This document shows, piece by piece, positions 37,149 to 46,282 of a stretch of 64,000 nucleotides of DNA; the stretch's first letter is position 1; the number at the start of each line of letters is the position of its first letter. The notes under the pieces are model-generated. The model ran no database searches. It saw nothing but the letters and a program-made list of their open reading frames with translations, and was not told the origin of the DNA. The stretch comes from Firmicutes bacterium UBA5559 (GTDB taxonomy: Bacteria; Bacillota; Clostridia; Peptostreptococcales; Anaerovoracaceae): NCBI GenBank assembly GCA_002425705.1, contig DIMT01000001.1, positions 67,653 through 131,652 of the forward strand, read 5' to 3'. The position numbers were made by a program, and so were the translations under genes.

Positions 37149-38510
37149 ATGACGGGAGATTATCCGATTTTACTGTTGGTTCTTGCTTTGGCAGCCGGGA
37201 TCCTATCTGTGATCCTGCTGTTTCTGATTCTGGCCAAGCTGAATCGGAGCAACCCGGGGGCGGAAACCCAGAAAATCCTGGACCTGCTGCGTCAGGTGGA
37301 AATCGAAAGCGAAAAAGAGGTCCGGGAAGCCCGGCAGGAGCTGATGAATGAGCTGCGGGCTACCCGTCAGGAGCTGATGCAGACCACCCAGAGCAACATT
37401 CGGTCTATGGCCGAAATCCTTTCCGAAAGCCAGAAAAATTCATCGGAGGCCCAGGACATGCGGCTGGCGGAACTGAACCGCCAGATCGAAACCATGACCT
37501 CCCAGAACGAAAAGAAGCTGGAAGGGATCCGGACCACCATGGAGCAGAAGATCAATTCTCTGCAGGAAGACAACAGCCGTCAGCTGGATCTGATGCGGAA
37601 CACCGTGGACGAAAAGCTGCAAAAAACTCTGGAGGAGCGGATCGGCCAGTCCTTCAAGCTGGTCAGCGACCGGCTGGAGCAGGTTTACAAAGGCCTTGGG
37701 GAAATGCAGACCCTGGCCAACGGGGTTGGGGACTTGAAAAAGGTCCTGTCCAACGTGAAGACCCGGGGAATCCTGGGAGAAATCCAGCTGGGAGCCATTC
37801 TGGATCAGATTCTTTCCAAAGAACAATACGAAGAAAACATTACCACCAAGGGCTCGGGCTCCGAGCGGGTGGAATTTGCCATCAAACTGCCGGGGGATGA
37901 GGACGGGGTGGTTTACCTGCCCATCGATGCTAAGTTCCCGGGGGATTCCTATGCCAAATTAGTGGATGCCTACGAAGGGGGCCGGCCGGAGGAAATCGAC
38001 GAAGCGGTCAAGGGCCTGGAAAAGGCGCTGAAGAAAGCGGCCAAGGACATCCACGACAAATACATCGATCCGCCCCATACCACCGACTTCGGCATCATGT
38101 TCCTCCCCTTTGAAGGTCTCTATGCAGAAGCCGTCCGGCGGGGCATGGTGGAAACCCTTCAGCGGGAATACAAGATCAACATAGCCGGGCCCACCACCAT
38201 GGCCGCCCTGCTCAACAGCCTTCAGATGGGCTTCAAGACCCTGGCCATTCAGAAGCATTCCAGCCAGGTATGGGATATCCTGGGGGCCGTCAAGACGGAG
38301 TTTGATAAATTTGGCAACGTTTTGGCAGCGACTCAGCAGCGGATCACCCAGGCCAACGCGGAGCTGGATAAGCTGATCGGTGTCCGCACCAGAAGCATTC
38401 AGCGAAAACTGAGCAACGTGGTCCGGATCGGAGAAAGTGAGAGCACTATCCTGCTGGGACTGGATGCTCCGGAGGATTCCCTGCCCCTTTTAGAGAATGA
38501 GGAAGAGTAA
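37149..38510 (+). CDS. rmuC: DNA recombination protein RmuC homologue
   Basis: A 453-residue protein with one N-terminal membrane helix, a long coiled coil (about residues 35-190) and the RmuC nuclease-like core (VKTRGILGEIQLGAILDQIL, PIDAKFPGDSYAKL, FGIMFLPFEGLYAEA, GPTTMAALLNSLQMGF). The family limits recombination between inverted repeats in E. coli; its mechanism is not well defined. Confidence 0.93.
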   Translation: MTGDYPILLLVLALAAGILSVILLFLILAKLNRSNPGAETQKILDLLRQVEIESEKEVREARQELMNELRATRQELMQTTQSNIRSMAEILSESQKNSSEAQDMRLAELNRQIETMTSQNEKKLEGIRTTMEQKINSLQEDNSRQLDLMRNTVDEKLQKTLEERIGQSFKLVSDRLEQVYKGLGEMQTLANGVGDLKKVLSNVKTRGILGEIQLGAILDQILSKEQYEENITTKGSGSERVEFAIKLPGDEDGVVYLPIDAKFPGDSYAKLVDAYEGGRPEEIDEAVKGLEKALKKAAKDIHDKYIDPPHTTDFGIMFLPFEGLYAEAVRRGMVETLQREYKINIAGPTTMAALLNSLQMGFKTLAIQKHSSQVWDILGAVKTEFDKFGNVLAATQQRITQANAELDKLIGVRTRSIQRKLSNVVRIGESESTILLGLDAPEDSLPLLENEEE

Positions 38511-38516
38511 ACTTTT

Positions 38517-39215
38517 ATGAGAATATTTGCTATCGGAGATCTGCATCTGTCCCTTTCTGAGGGGACCCAGAAGCCCATGGACATTTTTGGTCCTGACTGG
38601 GTGAATCACGCAGAACGAACCAGGAAAAGTTGGATGGAAACCGTCCGGGAGCAAGATCTGGTCATTCTGGCGGGGGATCACAGCTGGGCCCTGAAGCTGG
38701 AGGAAGCCCGGGAGGACCTGGAGTGGATCAGCAGCCTGCCGGGTAAAAAGGTTCTGGTCAAGGGGAACCACGATCTTTGGTGGTCCTCCATCAACAAGCT
38801 GTCCGGCCAGTACCCGGACCTGTTCTTTATCCAGAACAACTGCTATATGGAAGGGAAACTGGCCATTTGCGGCACCCGGGGATGGATTTGTCCCGGGGAC
38901 CGGGATTATACCGCCCATGACGACAAGATCTACAAAAGGGAAATCATGCGGCTGAAAGCCTCCTTGGATGCAGCAGTGGCTGCCGGAGCAGAAGAAATCA
39001 TCGGAGCGCTCCACTTCCCTCCCACCAACGATAAACAGCAGAGTTCGGGATTTACTGAATGTTTTTCCCAATATGGGGTAAAAATGGTAGTATACGGTCA
39101 TCTTCACGGAAAGGATGCCTACACCAAAGGAATCGAGAGCAACCTGAACGGTACGGAATACCGGCTGGTATCCCTGGACAAGCTTCAGTGCCGGCCTCTT
39201 CTGATCCGGGAGTAG
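38517..39215 (+). CDS. Metallophosphoesterase (calcineurin-like)
   Basis: A 232-residue phosphoesterase with the full metal-site set: GDLHL, AGDHSWA, KGNHDLWW, ALHFPP and YGHLHG. Related proteins are annotated as serine/threonine phosphatases or Icc-type; substrate unknown. Starts 6 bases after rmuC. Confidence 0.87.
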   Translation: MRIFAIGDLHLSLSEGTQKPMDIFGPDWVNHAERTRKSWMETVREQDLVILAGDHSWALKLEEAREDLEWISSLPGKKVLVKGNHDLWWSSINKLSGQYPDLFFIQNNCYMEGKLAICGTRGWICPGDRDYTAHDDKIYKREIMRLKASLDAAVAAGAEEIIGALHFPPTNDKQQSSGFTECFSQYGVKMVVYGHLHGKDAYTKGIESNLNGTEYRLVSLDKLQCRPLLIRE

Positions 39216-39231
39216 GAGAAAGGACAGAACT

Positions 39232-40419
39232 ATGAGCGGAACTGCAATACAGAGGGTCATCCTCATCGTCCTGGACAGCCTGGGAATCGGCCAGCTGCCC
39301 GACGCGGAAAAATACGGAGACAAGGGAGCCGATACGTTTTCCCACATTCTTCGGTCCAAGCCCGATTTAGCCATACCAGGTCTGCTGGATTTAGGCTTTG
39401 GCAACATTGAAGGACTGGCTGGAGGCAAGCTTGCCCGGCCCTCGGTCCGGGGAGCCTTTGGCCGGCTGGGAGAGCGTTCCACCGGCAAGGATACCATCAC
39501 CGGTCACTGGGAAATCGCCGGACTATTGACAGAAACCCCCTTTAAGACCTACCCGGATGGATTTCCCCGGGAGTTCATGGATGCCTATGAAAAGGCCATC
39601 GGCATCGGCACCATTGGAAATGTGGCTGCTTCCGGCACGGTCATCATCGAGGAATTGGGAGAGGAACACGAAAAAACTGGGAAGCCCATCGTCTATACCT
39701 CAGCGGACAGCGTCTTTCAGATCGCAGTCAACATCGACGTGGTGCCCTTGGAAACCTTATACAAATATTGTGAAATCGCCCGGGAAATGCTGGTGGGCGA
39801 ATTTGCCTGCGGCCGTGTCATCGCCCGGCCTTACCGGATCACAGGCGGACAGCGGCAGCGGACCTCAGACCGGAAGGATTACGCCGTTTCTCCTCCAGCC
39901 AAAACCATGCTGAACCTCCTGTCGGAGGCTGGAAGGGAAGTGGTGGCTGTTGGCAAGATCAGCGATATTTTCAACGACAGCGGTATCACCGACTCGGTCC
40001 ATACGGAAAGCAACATGGACGGGGTGGATAAGACTCTGGAAGCCATGAAAAAAGACTTCACCGGCCTGATTTTCACCAATCTGGTGGACTTTGATTCCAA
40101 ATTCGGCCATCGCCGGGATGCTACCGGATACGGCCATGCCATCGAAGAATTTGACCACCGGCTGCCGGAAATCCTGGCGGCCATGAAGGAGTCGGATGTG
40201 CTGATGCTCTGCGCCGACCACGGCAACGATCCTGCTCACAGCGGATGGGACCACACCCGGGAATACGTTCCCCTGGTCATTTTCGGACAGCCCATTAAGG
40301 CCGGTGCCGACTTGGGAACCCGGGAAAGCTTCGCCGATATCGGAGCCACTATTACAGAAATATTCCAGTCCGGAAAAACCCAGATCGGGGAAAGCTTTCT
40401 GGCAGAGATCAGAAACTAA
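39232..40419 (+). CDS. deoB: Phosphopentomutase
   Basis: A 395-residue alkaline-phosphatase-superfamily mutase that interconverts (deoxy)ribose 1- and 5-phosphates. Conserved RVILIVLDSLGIGQLPDA, GKDTITGHWEIAG (active-site Thr), LVDFDSKFGHRRD and ADHGNDPAHSGWDHTREYVPL. It precedes a pyrimidine-nucleoside phosphorylase gene, so the two degrade nucleosides to pentose 5-phosphate. Confidence 0.96.
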   Translation: MSGTAIQRVILIVLDSLGIGQLPDAEKYGDKGADTFSHILRSKPDLAIPGLLDLGFGNIEGLAGGKLARPSVRGAFGRLGERSTGKDTITGHWEIAGLLTETPFKTYPDGFPREFMDAYEKAIGIGTIGNVAASGTVIIEELGEEHEKTGKPIVYTSADSVFQIAVNIDVVPLETLYKYCEIAREMLVGEFACGRVIARPYRITGGQRQRTSDRKDYAVSPPAKTMLNLLSEAGREVVAVGKISDIFNDSGITDSVHTESNMDGVDKTLEAMKKDFTGLIFTNLVDFDSKFGHRRDATGYGHAIEEFDHRLPEILAAMKESDVLMLCADHGNDPAHSGWDHTREYVPLVIFGQPIKAGADLGTRESFADIGATITEIFQSGKTQIGESFLAEIRN

Positions 40420-40452
40420 CCCATCGATATGCAGAAAGGGAGGTTGAGTCCA

Positions 40453-41757
40453 ATGAATATGGTAGACATCATCCTGAAAAAACGGGAGGGGGAGAAGCTC
40501 TCACCTCAAGAAATACAGCACTTTATCAATGGCTATACCAAGGGAGATATTCCCGATTATCAGGCTTCGGCTCTGCTGATGGCTATCTATTTCCAGGGTA
40601 TGGATAAAGAGGAAACCTATCAGCTGACCAAGGCCATGAAGGAATCGGGGGATGTGGTGGACCTTTCTGCCATCAGCGGCATCAAGGTGGATAAGCACAG
40701 CACCGGCGGAGTAGGGGACAAAACCACCCTGGTGGTGGGCCCTCTGGCGGCTGCCTGCGGTGTTCCCGTGGCCAAGATGAGCGGCCGGGGACTGGGATTT
40801 ACCGGCGGTACCGTGGATAAAATGGAATCCATCCCTGGATTCCGAACCACGTTGGAAGAAGAAGAGTTCATGGAGCTTGTCAACCGGGTTGGCTTGTCGG
40901 TCATCGGTCAGACGGCTCATATCGCCCCGGCGGATAAAAAACTCTATGCCCTGCGGGACGTGACGGCTACGGTGGATAATCTGAGCCTGATTACTGCCAG
41001 CATCATGAGCAAGAAGCTGGCCTCTGGCAGCGATGCCATCGTCCTGGATGTCAAGTGCGGCAATGGGGCTTTTATGGAAAATCTGGAAGAAGCGGTGGAG
41101 CTGGCAAAGGGCATGGTGGACATCGGCAATGCCGACGGCAAGAAGACCATCGCCGTCATCACCGATATGAATCAGCCTCTGGGCCATGCAGTGGGAAACA
41201 GCAACGAGGTCATCGAAGCCATCGAAACCCTGAAAGGGAAGGGCCCGGTCGACATCACCCAGCTGGCCCTGACCTTGTCCGGCATCATGATTTATGCCGG
41301 TGGCCACGCGGAAACCATGGAAGAGGGAATGGAAAAGGCGAAAGAGGCCCTTCACAGCGGCCGGGCTTTGGAAAAACTGGCCAGCTTCATTGAAGGCCAG
41401 GGGGGAGACCCCGCCGTTGTAGAAGACTACAGTCTATTTCCCCAGCCCACCACCTATCAAAAGGTCCTGGCCCAGGAATCGGGATATGTCACTGAAATCC
41501 AGGCCCGTTCCATCGGCCTGGCCTCTCAGCACAGCGGCGCCGGCCGGGAAAAAAAGGAAGATCCCATTGACCTGTCCGCCGGCATCATCCTGCGTAAAAA
41601 GGTGGGGGACGTGGTAGCTAAAGGCGACGTGCTGGCAGAAGTATCCGGCCGGGACTCCCTGAAAGTCCGATTAGCAGCCGAAGAAGCCGCCAAGGCTTTC
41701 ACCATCGGCCCGGCAGCACCGGAACTGGGACCGATAATTATCAGGATTATTGACTAA
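40453..41757 (+). CDS. pdp: Pyrimidine-nucleoside phosphorylase
   Basis: A 434-residue homologue of PyNP/thymidine phosphorylase. Visible: the glycosyltransferase N-domain (MVDIILKKREGEKLSPQEI), the phosphate-binding KHSTGGVGDKTTLVVGPL, SGRGLGFTGGTVDKMESIPGF and the C-terminal lipoyl-like domain (GIILRKKVGDVVAKGDVLAEV). ATG 40453 follows AAGGGAGG. Last gene of the salvage pair, followed by a terminator. Confidence 0.95.
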   Translation: MNMVDIILKKREGEKLSPQEIQHFINGYTKGDIPDYQASALLMAIYFQGMDKEETYQLTKAMKESGDVVDLSAISGIKVDKHSTGGVGDKTTLVVGPLAAACGVPVAKMSGRGLGFTGGTVDKMESIPGFRTTLEEEEFMELVNRVGLSVIGQTAHIAPADKKLYALRDVTATVDNLSLITASIMSKKLASGSDAIVLDVKCGNGAFMENLEEAVELAKGMVDIGNADGKKTIAVITDMNQPLGHAVGNSNEVIEAIETLKGKGPVDITQLALTLSGIMIYAGGHAETMEEGMEKAKEALHSGRALEKLASFIEGQGGDPAVVEDYSLFPQPTTYQKVLAQESGYVTEIQARSIGLASQHSGAGREKKEDPIDLSAGIILRKKVGDVVAKGDVLAEVSGRDSLKVRLAAEEAAKAFTIGPAAPELGPIIIRIID

Positions 41758-41820
41758 TATAGAAAAATAAGGCATGGGAATATCGACTTGACATAAGAGA
41801 ACCTGCTTTATGACGAAGAA

Positions 41821-41845
41821 AAACTCCGAGTTTCGGAGTTTTTTC
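41821..41845 (+). terminator. Terminator after pdp
   Basis: AAACTCCGA (41821-41829) pairs perfectly with TCGGAGTTT (41833-41841) across a 3-base loop, followed by Ts. It also lies just beyond the convergent toxin gene. Confidence 0.85.
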
Positions 41846-41870
41846 AGCTTCTGCATAAGGGTTCGATTGA

Positions 41871-42134
41871 TTAATAGATGGCACTTCGGTGCCCTGTTTC
41901 AATTATGATAATAATAACGTTGTAGTCATCAATGTTTGCGAGAATTCTGTAATCACCGACTCGGTAAGACCATTCGCCTTGATGATTTCCCTTCAGTGCC
42001 TTCCCATATGATTTTGGATCATTGCAATCAACTAATTTTTCTTCAATATAGGAAAGTATTAATGCAGCGATTTTTCGATCCATTTTTTTTAATTGCCGCA
42101 CTGCATGACTAGTGTATTCAACTTGGTACTTCAT
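41871..42134 (-). CDS. relE: RelE/ParE-type toxin
   Basis: An 87-residue toxin of the RelE/ParE superfamily (YTSHAVRQLKKMDRKIAALIL, the core YRVGDYRILANIDD and the closing ETGHRSAIY). RelE-type toxins cut mRNA on the ribosome. It is translated from an ATG that overlaps the antitoxin stop by 4 bases, the usual antitoxin-first arrangement. Confidence 0.9.
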   Translation of the reverse strand: MKYQVEYTSHAVRQLKKMDRKIAALILSYIEEKLVDCNDPKSYGKALKGNHQGEWSYRVGDYRILANIDDYNVIIIIIETGHRSAIY

Positions 42135-42349
42135 AGGCCAAGCTCACGTTTTACTTCATCATGGGTTAGCCGCGGTTTGTCTTTTTCTTCTTCCCAAACC
42201 TTATTGAATAGAGCAAGGTTGTACTCTTCTTCAATTTTTTCGATGGCGGCCTCCCTAATAAATGTTGATAAATCAACATTGTGGAGTTCGGCATATTTGC
42301 GGATCAAAATGTCATCTTTTTCGCTAAGCCGCAAGGATATGGTACTCAT
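42131..42349 (-). CDS. relB: RelB/DUF6290-type antitoxin
   Basis: A 72-residue antitoxin. The N-terminus STISLRLSEKDDILIRKYAEL is a ribbon-helix-helix DNA-binding segment; the C-terminus (WEEEKDKPRLTHDEVKRELGL) would wrap the toxin. AAAGGAG-type site upstream on the minus strand. Probably autoregulates through the palindrome at 42393-42411. Confidence 0.88.
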   Translation of the reverse strand: MSTISLRLSEKDDILIRKYAELHNVDLSTFIREAAIEKIEEEYNLALFNKVWEEEKDKPRLTHDEVKRELGL

Positions 42350-42392
42350 AATAACTCCTTTCTATTCTATGCTAAGGTATAGCAGACAGACG

Positions 42393-42411
42393 TGTAATAC
42401 AATGTATTACA
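42393..42411 (-). promoter_or_regulatory. Palindromic operator of the relBE-like pair
   Basis: TGTAATAC, AAT, GTATTACA: an 8-bp perfect inverted repeat about 45 bases upstream of the antitoxin start. Ribbon-helix-helix antitoxins typically bind such sites. The -35/-10 boxes are not clear. Confidence 0.6.
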
Positions 42412-42978
42412 ATAATCGTAGCATATGTTTTGAAAAGAGTCAACGTCATATTGTAGATTTATTTCTAATCTATCCAATGCTGTATTCACAATTAAGAAGA
42501 AAAGAGTGAAGGGGGTGTTGTACAAGGGTTATCTTAATGTTAGCCGCTGCAATCCCGTAAGTCAATGGTTGTCCGGAGAATCTATGTATTGGCTTGGAAT
42601 ATAAGACAAGTATGCTAATTAAAAAATGGCCCAATGGCTCAATTAGACAATCGAGCGATTTTTCTCCTGAAATTGGTATAAAGTTTTATGGAAATTACGG
42701 ATTAAATTGCAGAAAACGAGACTGGAGCTCACAGGAGAACAGAAATAGATTAATAGTTGCAAAAAATCAAAATATAAATGTAAATATGATGTAAAAATGA
42801 TATTTAATACCATATTTTATACCAATTTAGCTCCCCAAATCCCTAAATTGTCTAAATCCACCTCTTGATGTGCTTTCTAAGCCGCTGCCAGCAATTCCCC
42901 AACCCCACCCCCCCAGCTCAACCCAGCACCCTCATCCGCCCCAAAACAATATACAGCATCCCCTTCGCTATTTTTTTG
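42412..42978. other. Gene-free, low-information stretch
   Basis: No convincing gene on either strand. A 66-codon frame at 42594-42794 lacks a site, domain pattern and neighbours. Bases 42897-42914 hold C4-AA-C4-A-C7, G-quadruplex-prone on the other strand. The composition (AT-rich with a C-rich patch) differs from the flanking operons and may be decayed DNA. Confidence 0.5.
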
Positions 42979-43007
42979 TTGACAAGCCATAAAAAAGCTT
43001 GTAAAAT
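42979..43007 (+). promoter_or_regulatory. Promoter of the trpXYZ T-box operon
   Basis: TTGACA (42979-42984), 17-bp spacer, TAAAAT (43002-43007). Confidence 0.8.
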
Positions 43008-43013
43008 ATGTCC

Positions 43014-43297
43014 ATACAACATATAAACCATATAAACCGATGAAGAGGAAGTAAAACTGGTCGACGGTCATTCAGCGAATCCGGGGTGGTGTGAGCCGGG
43101 GAGATGCAGTGCCAGATAAATGGGCCTCTGAGGGCAACGTGAAAGGGAGCGGTTGGCAGACTCCGAGTAGCGAAGACGCAGCGCCGGCGTGATTGGCGAG
43201 GGGTGTGATGGCACTCTGCAGAGAGAACGGGGCTTTTCCCGTTAAACAAGGTGGTACCGCAGGTTAACACTTGTCCTTGTACAGAGGATAGGTGTTT
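43014..43297 (+). ncRNA. T-box leader, specifier TGG (tRNA-Trp)
   Basis: A T-box riboswitch with the consensus AACAAGGTGGTACCGC (43245-43260) and a downstream terminator (AACAC at 43265-43269 pairing with GTGTT near 43290, then Ts). The specifier TGG is at 43121-43123 in the context ATAAA-TGG-GCCTCTGAG. Uncharged tRNA-Trp would switch on the tryptophan importer genes that follow. Confidence 0.93.
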
Positions 43298-43391
43298 TTT
43301 GTTTGGTTCATACGAGTCTTGCAGAGAAACCCTTTTTTCAAAAAATCTTAACCAAAGAGAAAAAAGAGAGAAGAAAGAAGAGGTAAGAAAA

Positions 43392-44411
43392 ATGAAAAAG
43401 ACGAAAGCAACAAGAAGATTTGCCCTGGCCCTGGCCATGATGCTGGTACTGCTGGCAGCCCTGACCGGCTGCGGAGGCGGTGCTGCCGAAGAACCCGCAG
43501 GAAATGAAACGCCGGATGCCCTGAAGATCGGTATCGTTCAGATCGTGGAACATCCCTCCCTGGACACCATCCGGGAAAATATCATCGCCCAGCTGGCAGA
43601 AGAAGGCTTTGTGGACGGTGAAAACATCGTCATCGATTACAAAAACGCTCAGAATGAAATGGCTAACCTGAAAACCATCTGCCAGGCCTTTGCCGCAGCT
43701 CCGGTGGATCTGATCATCGCCATTGCTACGCCCTCTGCCCAGGCAGCGCTGGGAGAAACCACAGAAATTCCCATCATCTTTTCGGCGGTAACCGATCCGT
43801 TGGCTGCTGAGCTGGTGGATTCCCTGGAAGTACCAGGTGGCAACGTTACCGGAACCTCCGATGCCGTATCTGCCCAGATGATCATGGATCTGGCCCGGGA
43901 AATCACGCCCGACATTAAAACCATCGGGGCTCTGTACAATTCCAGCGAAGTCAATTCCGTATCCGTCATCAATGACCTGAAGGCTTATGCCGAGGCCAAC
44001 GGACTGAAAGTCGTCGAATCCCCGGTAACCAATACCAGTGAAGTTCAACAGTCTGCCCAGTTCCTGGCCGGAAAAGCCGATGCCGTTTTCTCCCCCATTG
44101 ACAACACCGTGGCTTCCTCCATGCCCATCATCGTGGAAACCCTGAACAACGCCGGCGTTCCCTTCTATGTAGGTGCCGACTCCATGGTATCCGAAGGCGG
44201 TCTGGCCACCTACGGAATCAATTATGTGATTCTGGGAAAAGAAACAGGAAAGATGGCAGCAGCAGTCCTGAATGGCGCGGATACCTCTACCATGCCGGTT
44301 ATGACCATGACTGATATGGATATCTATGTAAACACCGTAACTGCTGAAGTATTAGGAATCACCATTCCCGATTCCGTTATGGCCAAAGCCACGGACCTGG
44401 GAGGAAAATAA
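43392..44411 (+). CDS. trpX: Tryptophan ABC transporter substrate-binding lipoprotein
   Basis: A 339-residue lipoprotein of the ABC_sub_bind (DUF534) family. The signal peptide ends in the lipobox LTGC near residue 27. Core motifs: KIGIVQIVEHPSLDTIRENI, IIAIATPSAQAAL, IPIIFSAVTDPLAAELV and a C-terminal YGINYVILGKETGKMA. ATG 43392 with AGAGGTAAG upstream; an in-frame start at 43251 lies inside the T-box. The Trp T-box upstream and the permease and ATPase genes downstream match the TrpXYZ importer described in Firmicutes. Confidence 0.92.
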   Translation: MKKTKATRRFALALAMMLVLLAALTGCGGGAAEEPAGNETPDALKIGIVQIVEHPSLDTIRENIIAQLAEEGFVDGENIVIDYKNAQNEMANLKTICQAFAAAPVDLIIAIATPSAQAALGETTEIPIIFSAVTDPLAAELVDSLEVPGGNVTGTSDAVSAQMIMDLAREITPDIKTIGALYNSSEVNSVSVINDLKAYAEANGLKVVESPVTNTSEVQQSAQFLAGKADAVFSPIDNTVASSMPIIVETLNNAGVPFYVGADSMVSEGGLATYGINYVILGKETGKMAAAVLNGADTSTMPVMTMTDMDIYVNTVTAEVLGITIPDSVMAKATDLGGK

Positions 44412-44455
44412 AGGCGGCCCCGATCCGGGGAGCCTGAAAAGAAAAAGGAGAAATT

Positions 44456-45406
44456 ATGATTACCTTTGCAGCCTTTATCGGCTCTGTGGAGCTGGGGATG
44501 GTCTATGCCATCCTGGCTCTTGGGGTGTTCCTGTCCTTTCGGACATTGAACACACCGGACCTGACGGTAGATGGTAGTATAGTAACCGGTGCAGCCGCAT
44601 CGGCCATGATCTGCAGCCTGGGCGGGAACCCTGTTCTTGCCCTGGCTGTCTCCTTCGTTTTTGGGGCCATGGCGGGTATCATCACCGCACTGCTCAATAC
44701 GAAGCTGAAGATTCAGCCCCTGCTGGCCGGCATCCTGGTCATGCTGGGTGCCTATTCCATCAATCTCCGGATCATGGGCAACAAATCCAACATCGCCCTG
44801 ACCAAAAGCGACACCATTTATAAAATGACGAAAGAAATATTTCCAGGCACCTATACGTCCCTGGTTCTGGGAATCCTCATCGTAGCCGCAGTCATTACCC
44901 TGCTCTTCTTTTTCCTGAAGACCCGGCTGGGCTTTGCCCTGCGGGCCACTGGAGACAACGAGGACATGGTCCGGGCTTCCGGCATCAGCAGCGACCAGAT
45001 GAAGGTATTTGGCCTTTCTCTTTCCAACGGTCTGGTTGGGCTGGCAGGGGGGCTTTTAGCCCAGTATCAGTCCTATGCGGACATCGGTATGGGTGTCGGG
45101 ATGGTGGTCATCGGCCTGGCTTCCGTCATCGTGGGTGAAGCTATCTTCGGCACCAGGAGCCTGATCCGGCGATTGATTGCCGTAGCCCTTGGAGCCATTT
45201 TGTACCGTCTGGCCATTGCCGTTGCCCTGGCAGCAGGGATGCCGGCCAATGATCTGAAGTTGGTATCGGCTTTGATCGTTACCGTGGCTCTGGCTCTTGG
45301 GGTCATGGGGGAAAACTTTTCCTTTACTGGCAAAAACAGCAAAAATGGAAAAACCGGAAAACCAGGCAAAATCCGTTCCCGGATTCAGCAGAAGGTAGGT
45401 GAATAA
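44456..45406 (+). CDS. trpY: Tryptophan ABC transporter permease
   Basis: A 316-residue membrane protein of the branched-chain-type permease family (BPD_transp_2), with about 8-9 hydrophobic segments and the loop FALRATGDNEDMVRASGISSD that contacts the ATPase. The C-terminus is a short basic tail rich in Lys and Asn/Gly. Cotranscribed with trpX and trpZ. Confidence 0.9.
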   Translation: MITFAAFIGSVELGMVYAILALGVFLSFRTLNTPDLTVDGSIVTGAAASAMICSLGGNPVLALAVSFVFGAMAGIITALLNTKLKIQPLLAGILVMLGAYSINLRIMGNKSNIALTKSDTIYKMTKEIFPGTYTSLVLGILIVAAVITLLFFFLKTRLGFALRATGDNEDMVRASGISSDQMKVFGLSLSNGLVGLAGGLLAQYQSYADIGMGVGMVVIGLASVIVGEAIFGTRSLIRRLIAVALGAILYRLAIAVALAAGMPANDLKLVSALIVTVALALGVMGENFSFTGKNSKNGKTGKPGKIRSRIQQKVGE

Positions 45407-45407
45407 G

Positions 45408-46184
45408 ATGCTGAAAATCGATGGAATCACAAAGACCTTCGGCAAGGGCACCATCAATGAAAAAATAGCCATCAACGACCTGAGCCTGGATATGGATCGG
45501 GGCGAATTCATCACCATCATTGGTAACAACGGAGCGGGAAAATCCACCCTGATGAACTGCATCTCAGGGGTATTCCCGGTGGACAGCGGAACTATCCTTC
45601 TGGATGGGGAAGACCTGACCCGGCAGCCGGAATACAAGCGAGCTCGTCACATCGGCCGGGTATTCCAGGATCCGTTAAAAGGGACAGCCTTCGATATGAC
45701 CATCGAAGAAAACCTGTCCATCGCCATCTGCAAAAATCGTTTCCACGGCCTGCAGCCGGGAATCAGCCGAAAGGACCGGGAATATTTCCGGGAACGGCTC
45801 GCCCTGCTGGAAATGGGACTGGAAAACCGGATGAACCAGAAAGCCAAGCTTCTGTCCGGAGGACAGCGTCAGGCCCTGACCCTGTTCATGTCCATCATTT
45901 CAGAGCCCAAGCTCCTTCTTCTGGACGAACACACGGCAGCCCTGGACCCGGCAGCAGCACGGAAAGTATTGGAACTAACCAATCTCTTTACCAGGGAGAA
46001 GAACCTGACCACCCTGATGATCACCCACAACATGAAAGCAGCCCTGGAAAACGGGACCCGAACCATCCTTATGCGGGATGGCCAGATCCTGATGGATGTC
46101 CGGGGGGAGGAACGAAAAAACATGACCGTGGAAACCCTGATCGCTAAATTTGAAATCGACAATGACCGAATGCTGCTGGATTAA
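45408..46184 (+). CDS. trpZ: Tryptophan ABC transporter ATP-binding protein
   Basis: A 258-residue ABC ATPase: Walker A GNNGAGKST, signature LSGGQRQAL, Walker B KLLLLDEHTAALDP and H-loop MITHNM. ATG 45408 starts 2 bases after the trpY stop; GTG 45399 is a possible alternative. Final gene of the tryptophan importer. Confidence 0.92.
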   Translation: MLKIDGITKTFGKGTINEKIAINDLSLDMDRGEFITIIGNNGAGKSTLMNCISGVFPVDSGTILLDGEDLTRQPEYKRARHIGRVFQDPLKGTAFDMTIEENLSIAICKNRFHGLQPGISRKDREYFRERLALLEMGLENRMNQKAKLLSGGQRQALTLFMSIISEPKLLLLDEHTAALDPAAARKVLELTNLFTREKNLTTLMITHNMKAALENGTRTILMRDGQILMDVRGEERKNMTVETLIAKFEIDNDRMLLD

Positions 46185-46244
46185 AAGATTTGTTTTCAGG
46201 AACAAAGAAAAGAAAAAAATTTTGTTTGTAAAAATAAAAAACCA

Positions 46245-46282
46245 TTGACACCACCGGTTATGTTCCCTTATACTGGAACATA
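46245..46282 (+). promoter_or_regulatory. Promoter with inverted-repeat operator upstream of the Ile T-box
   Basis: TTGACA (46245-46250), 18-bp spacer, TATACT (46269-46274). An 8-bp perfect inverted repeat, TATGTTCC (46259-46266) and GGAACATA (46275-46282), brackets the -10 box, so a repressor bound there would block initiation. This is a second control layer above the T-box. Confidence 0.65.

Noticed and set aside
42594..42794. 66-codon frame in the gap before the Trp T-box
   Set aside because: No ribosome-binding site, no domain pattern and AT-rich random-like composition.
43251..43391. Upstream start for trpX
   Set aside because: It would place the start inside the T-box terminator and add a non-signal leader before the lipoprotein signal.
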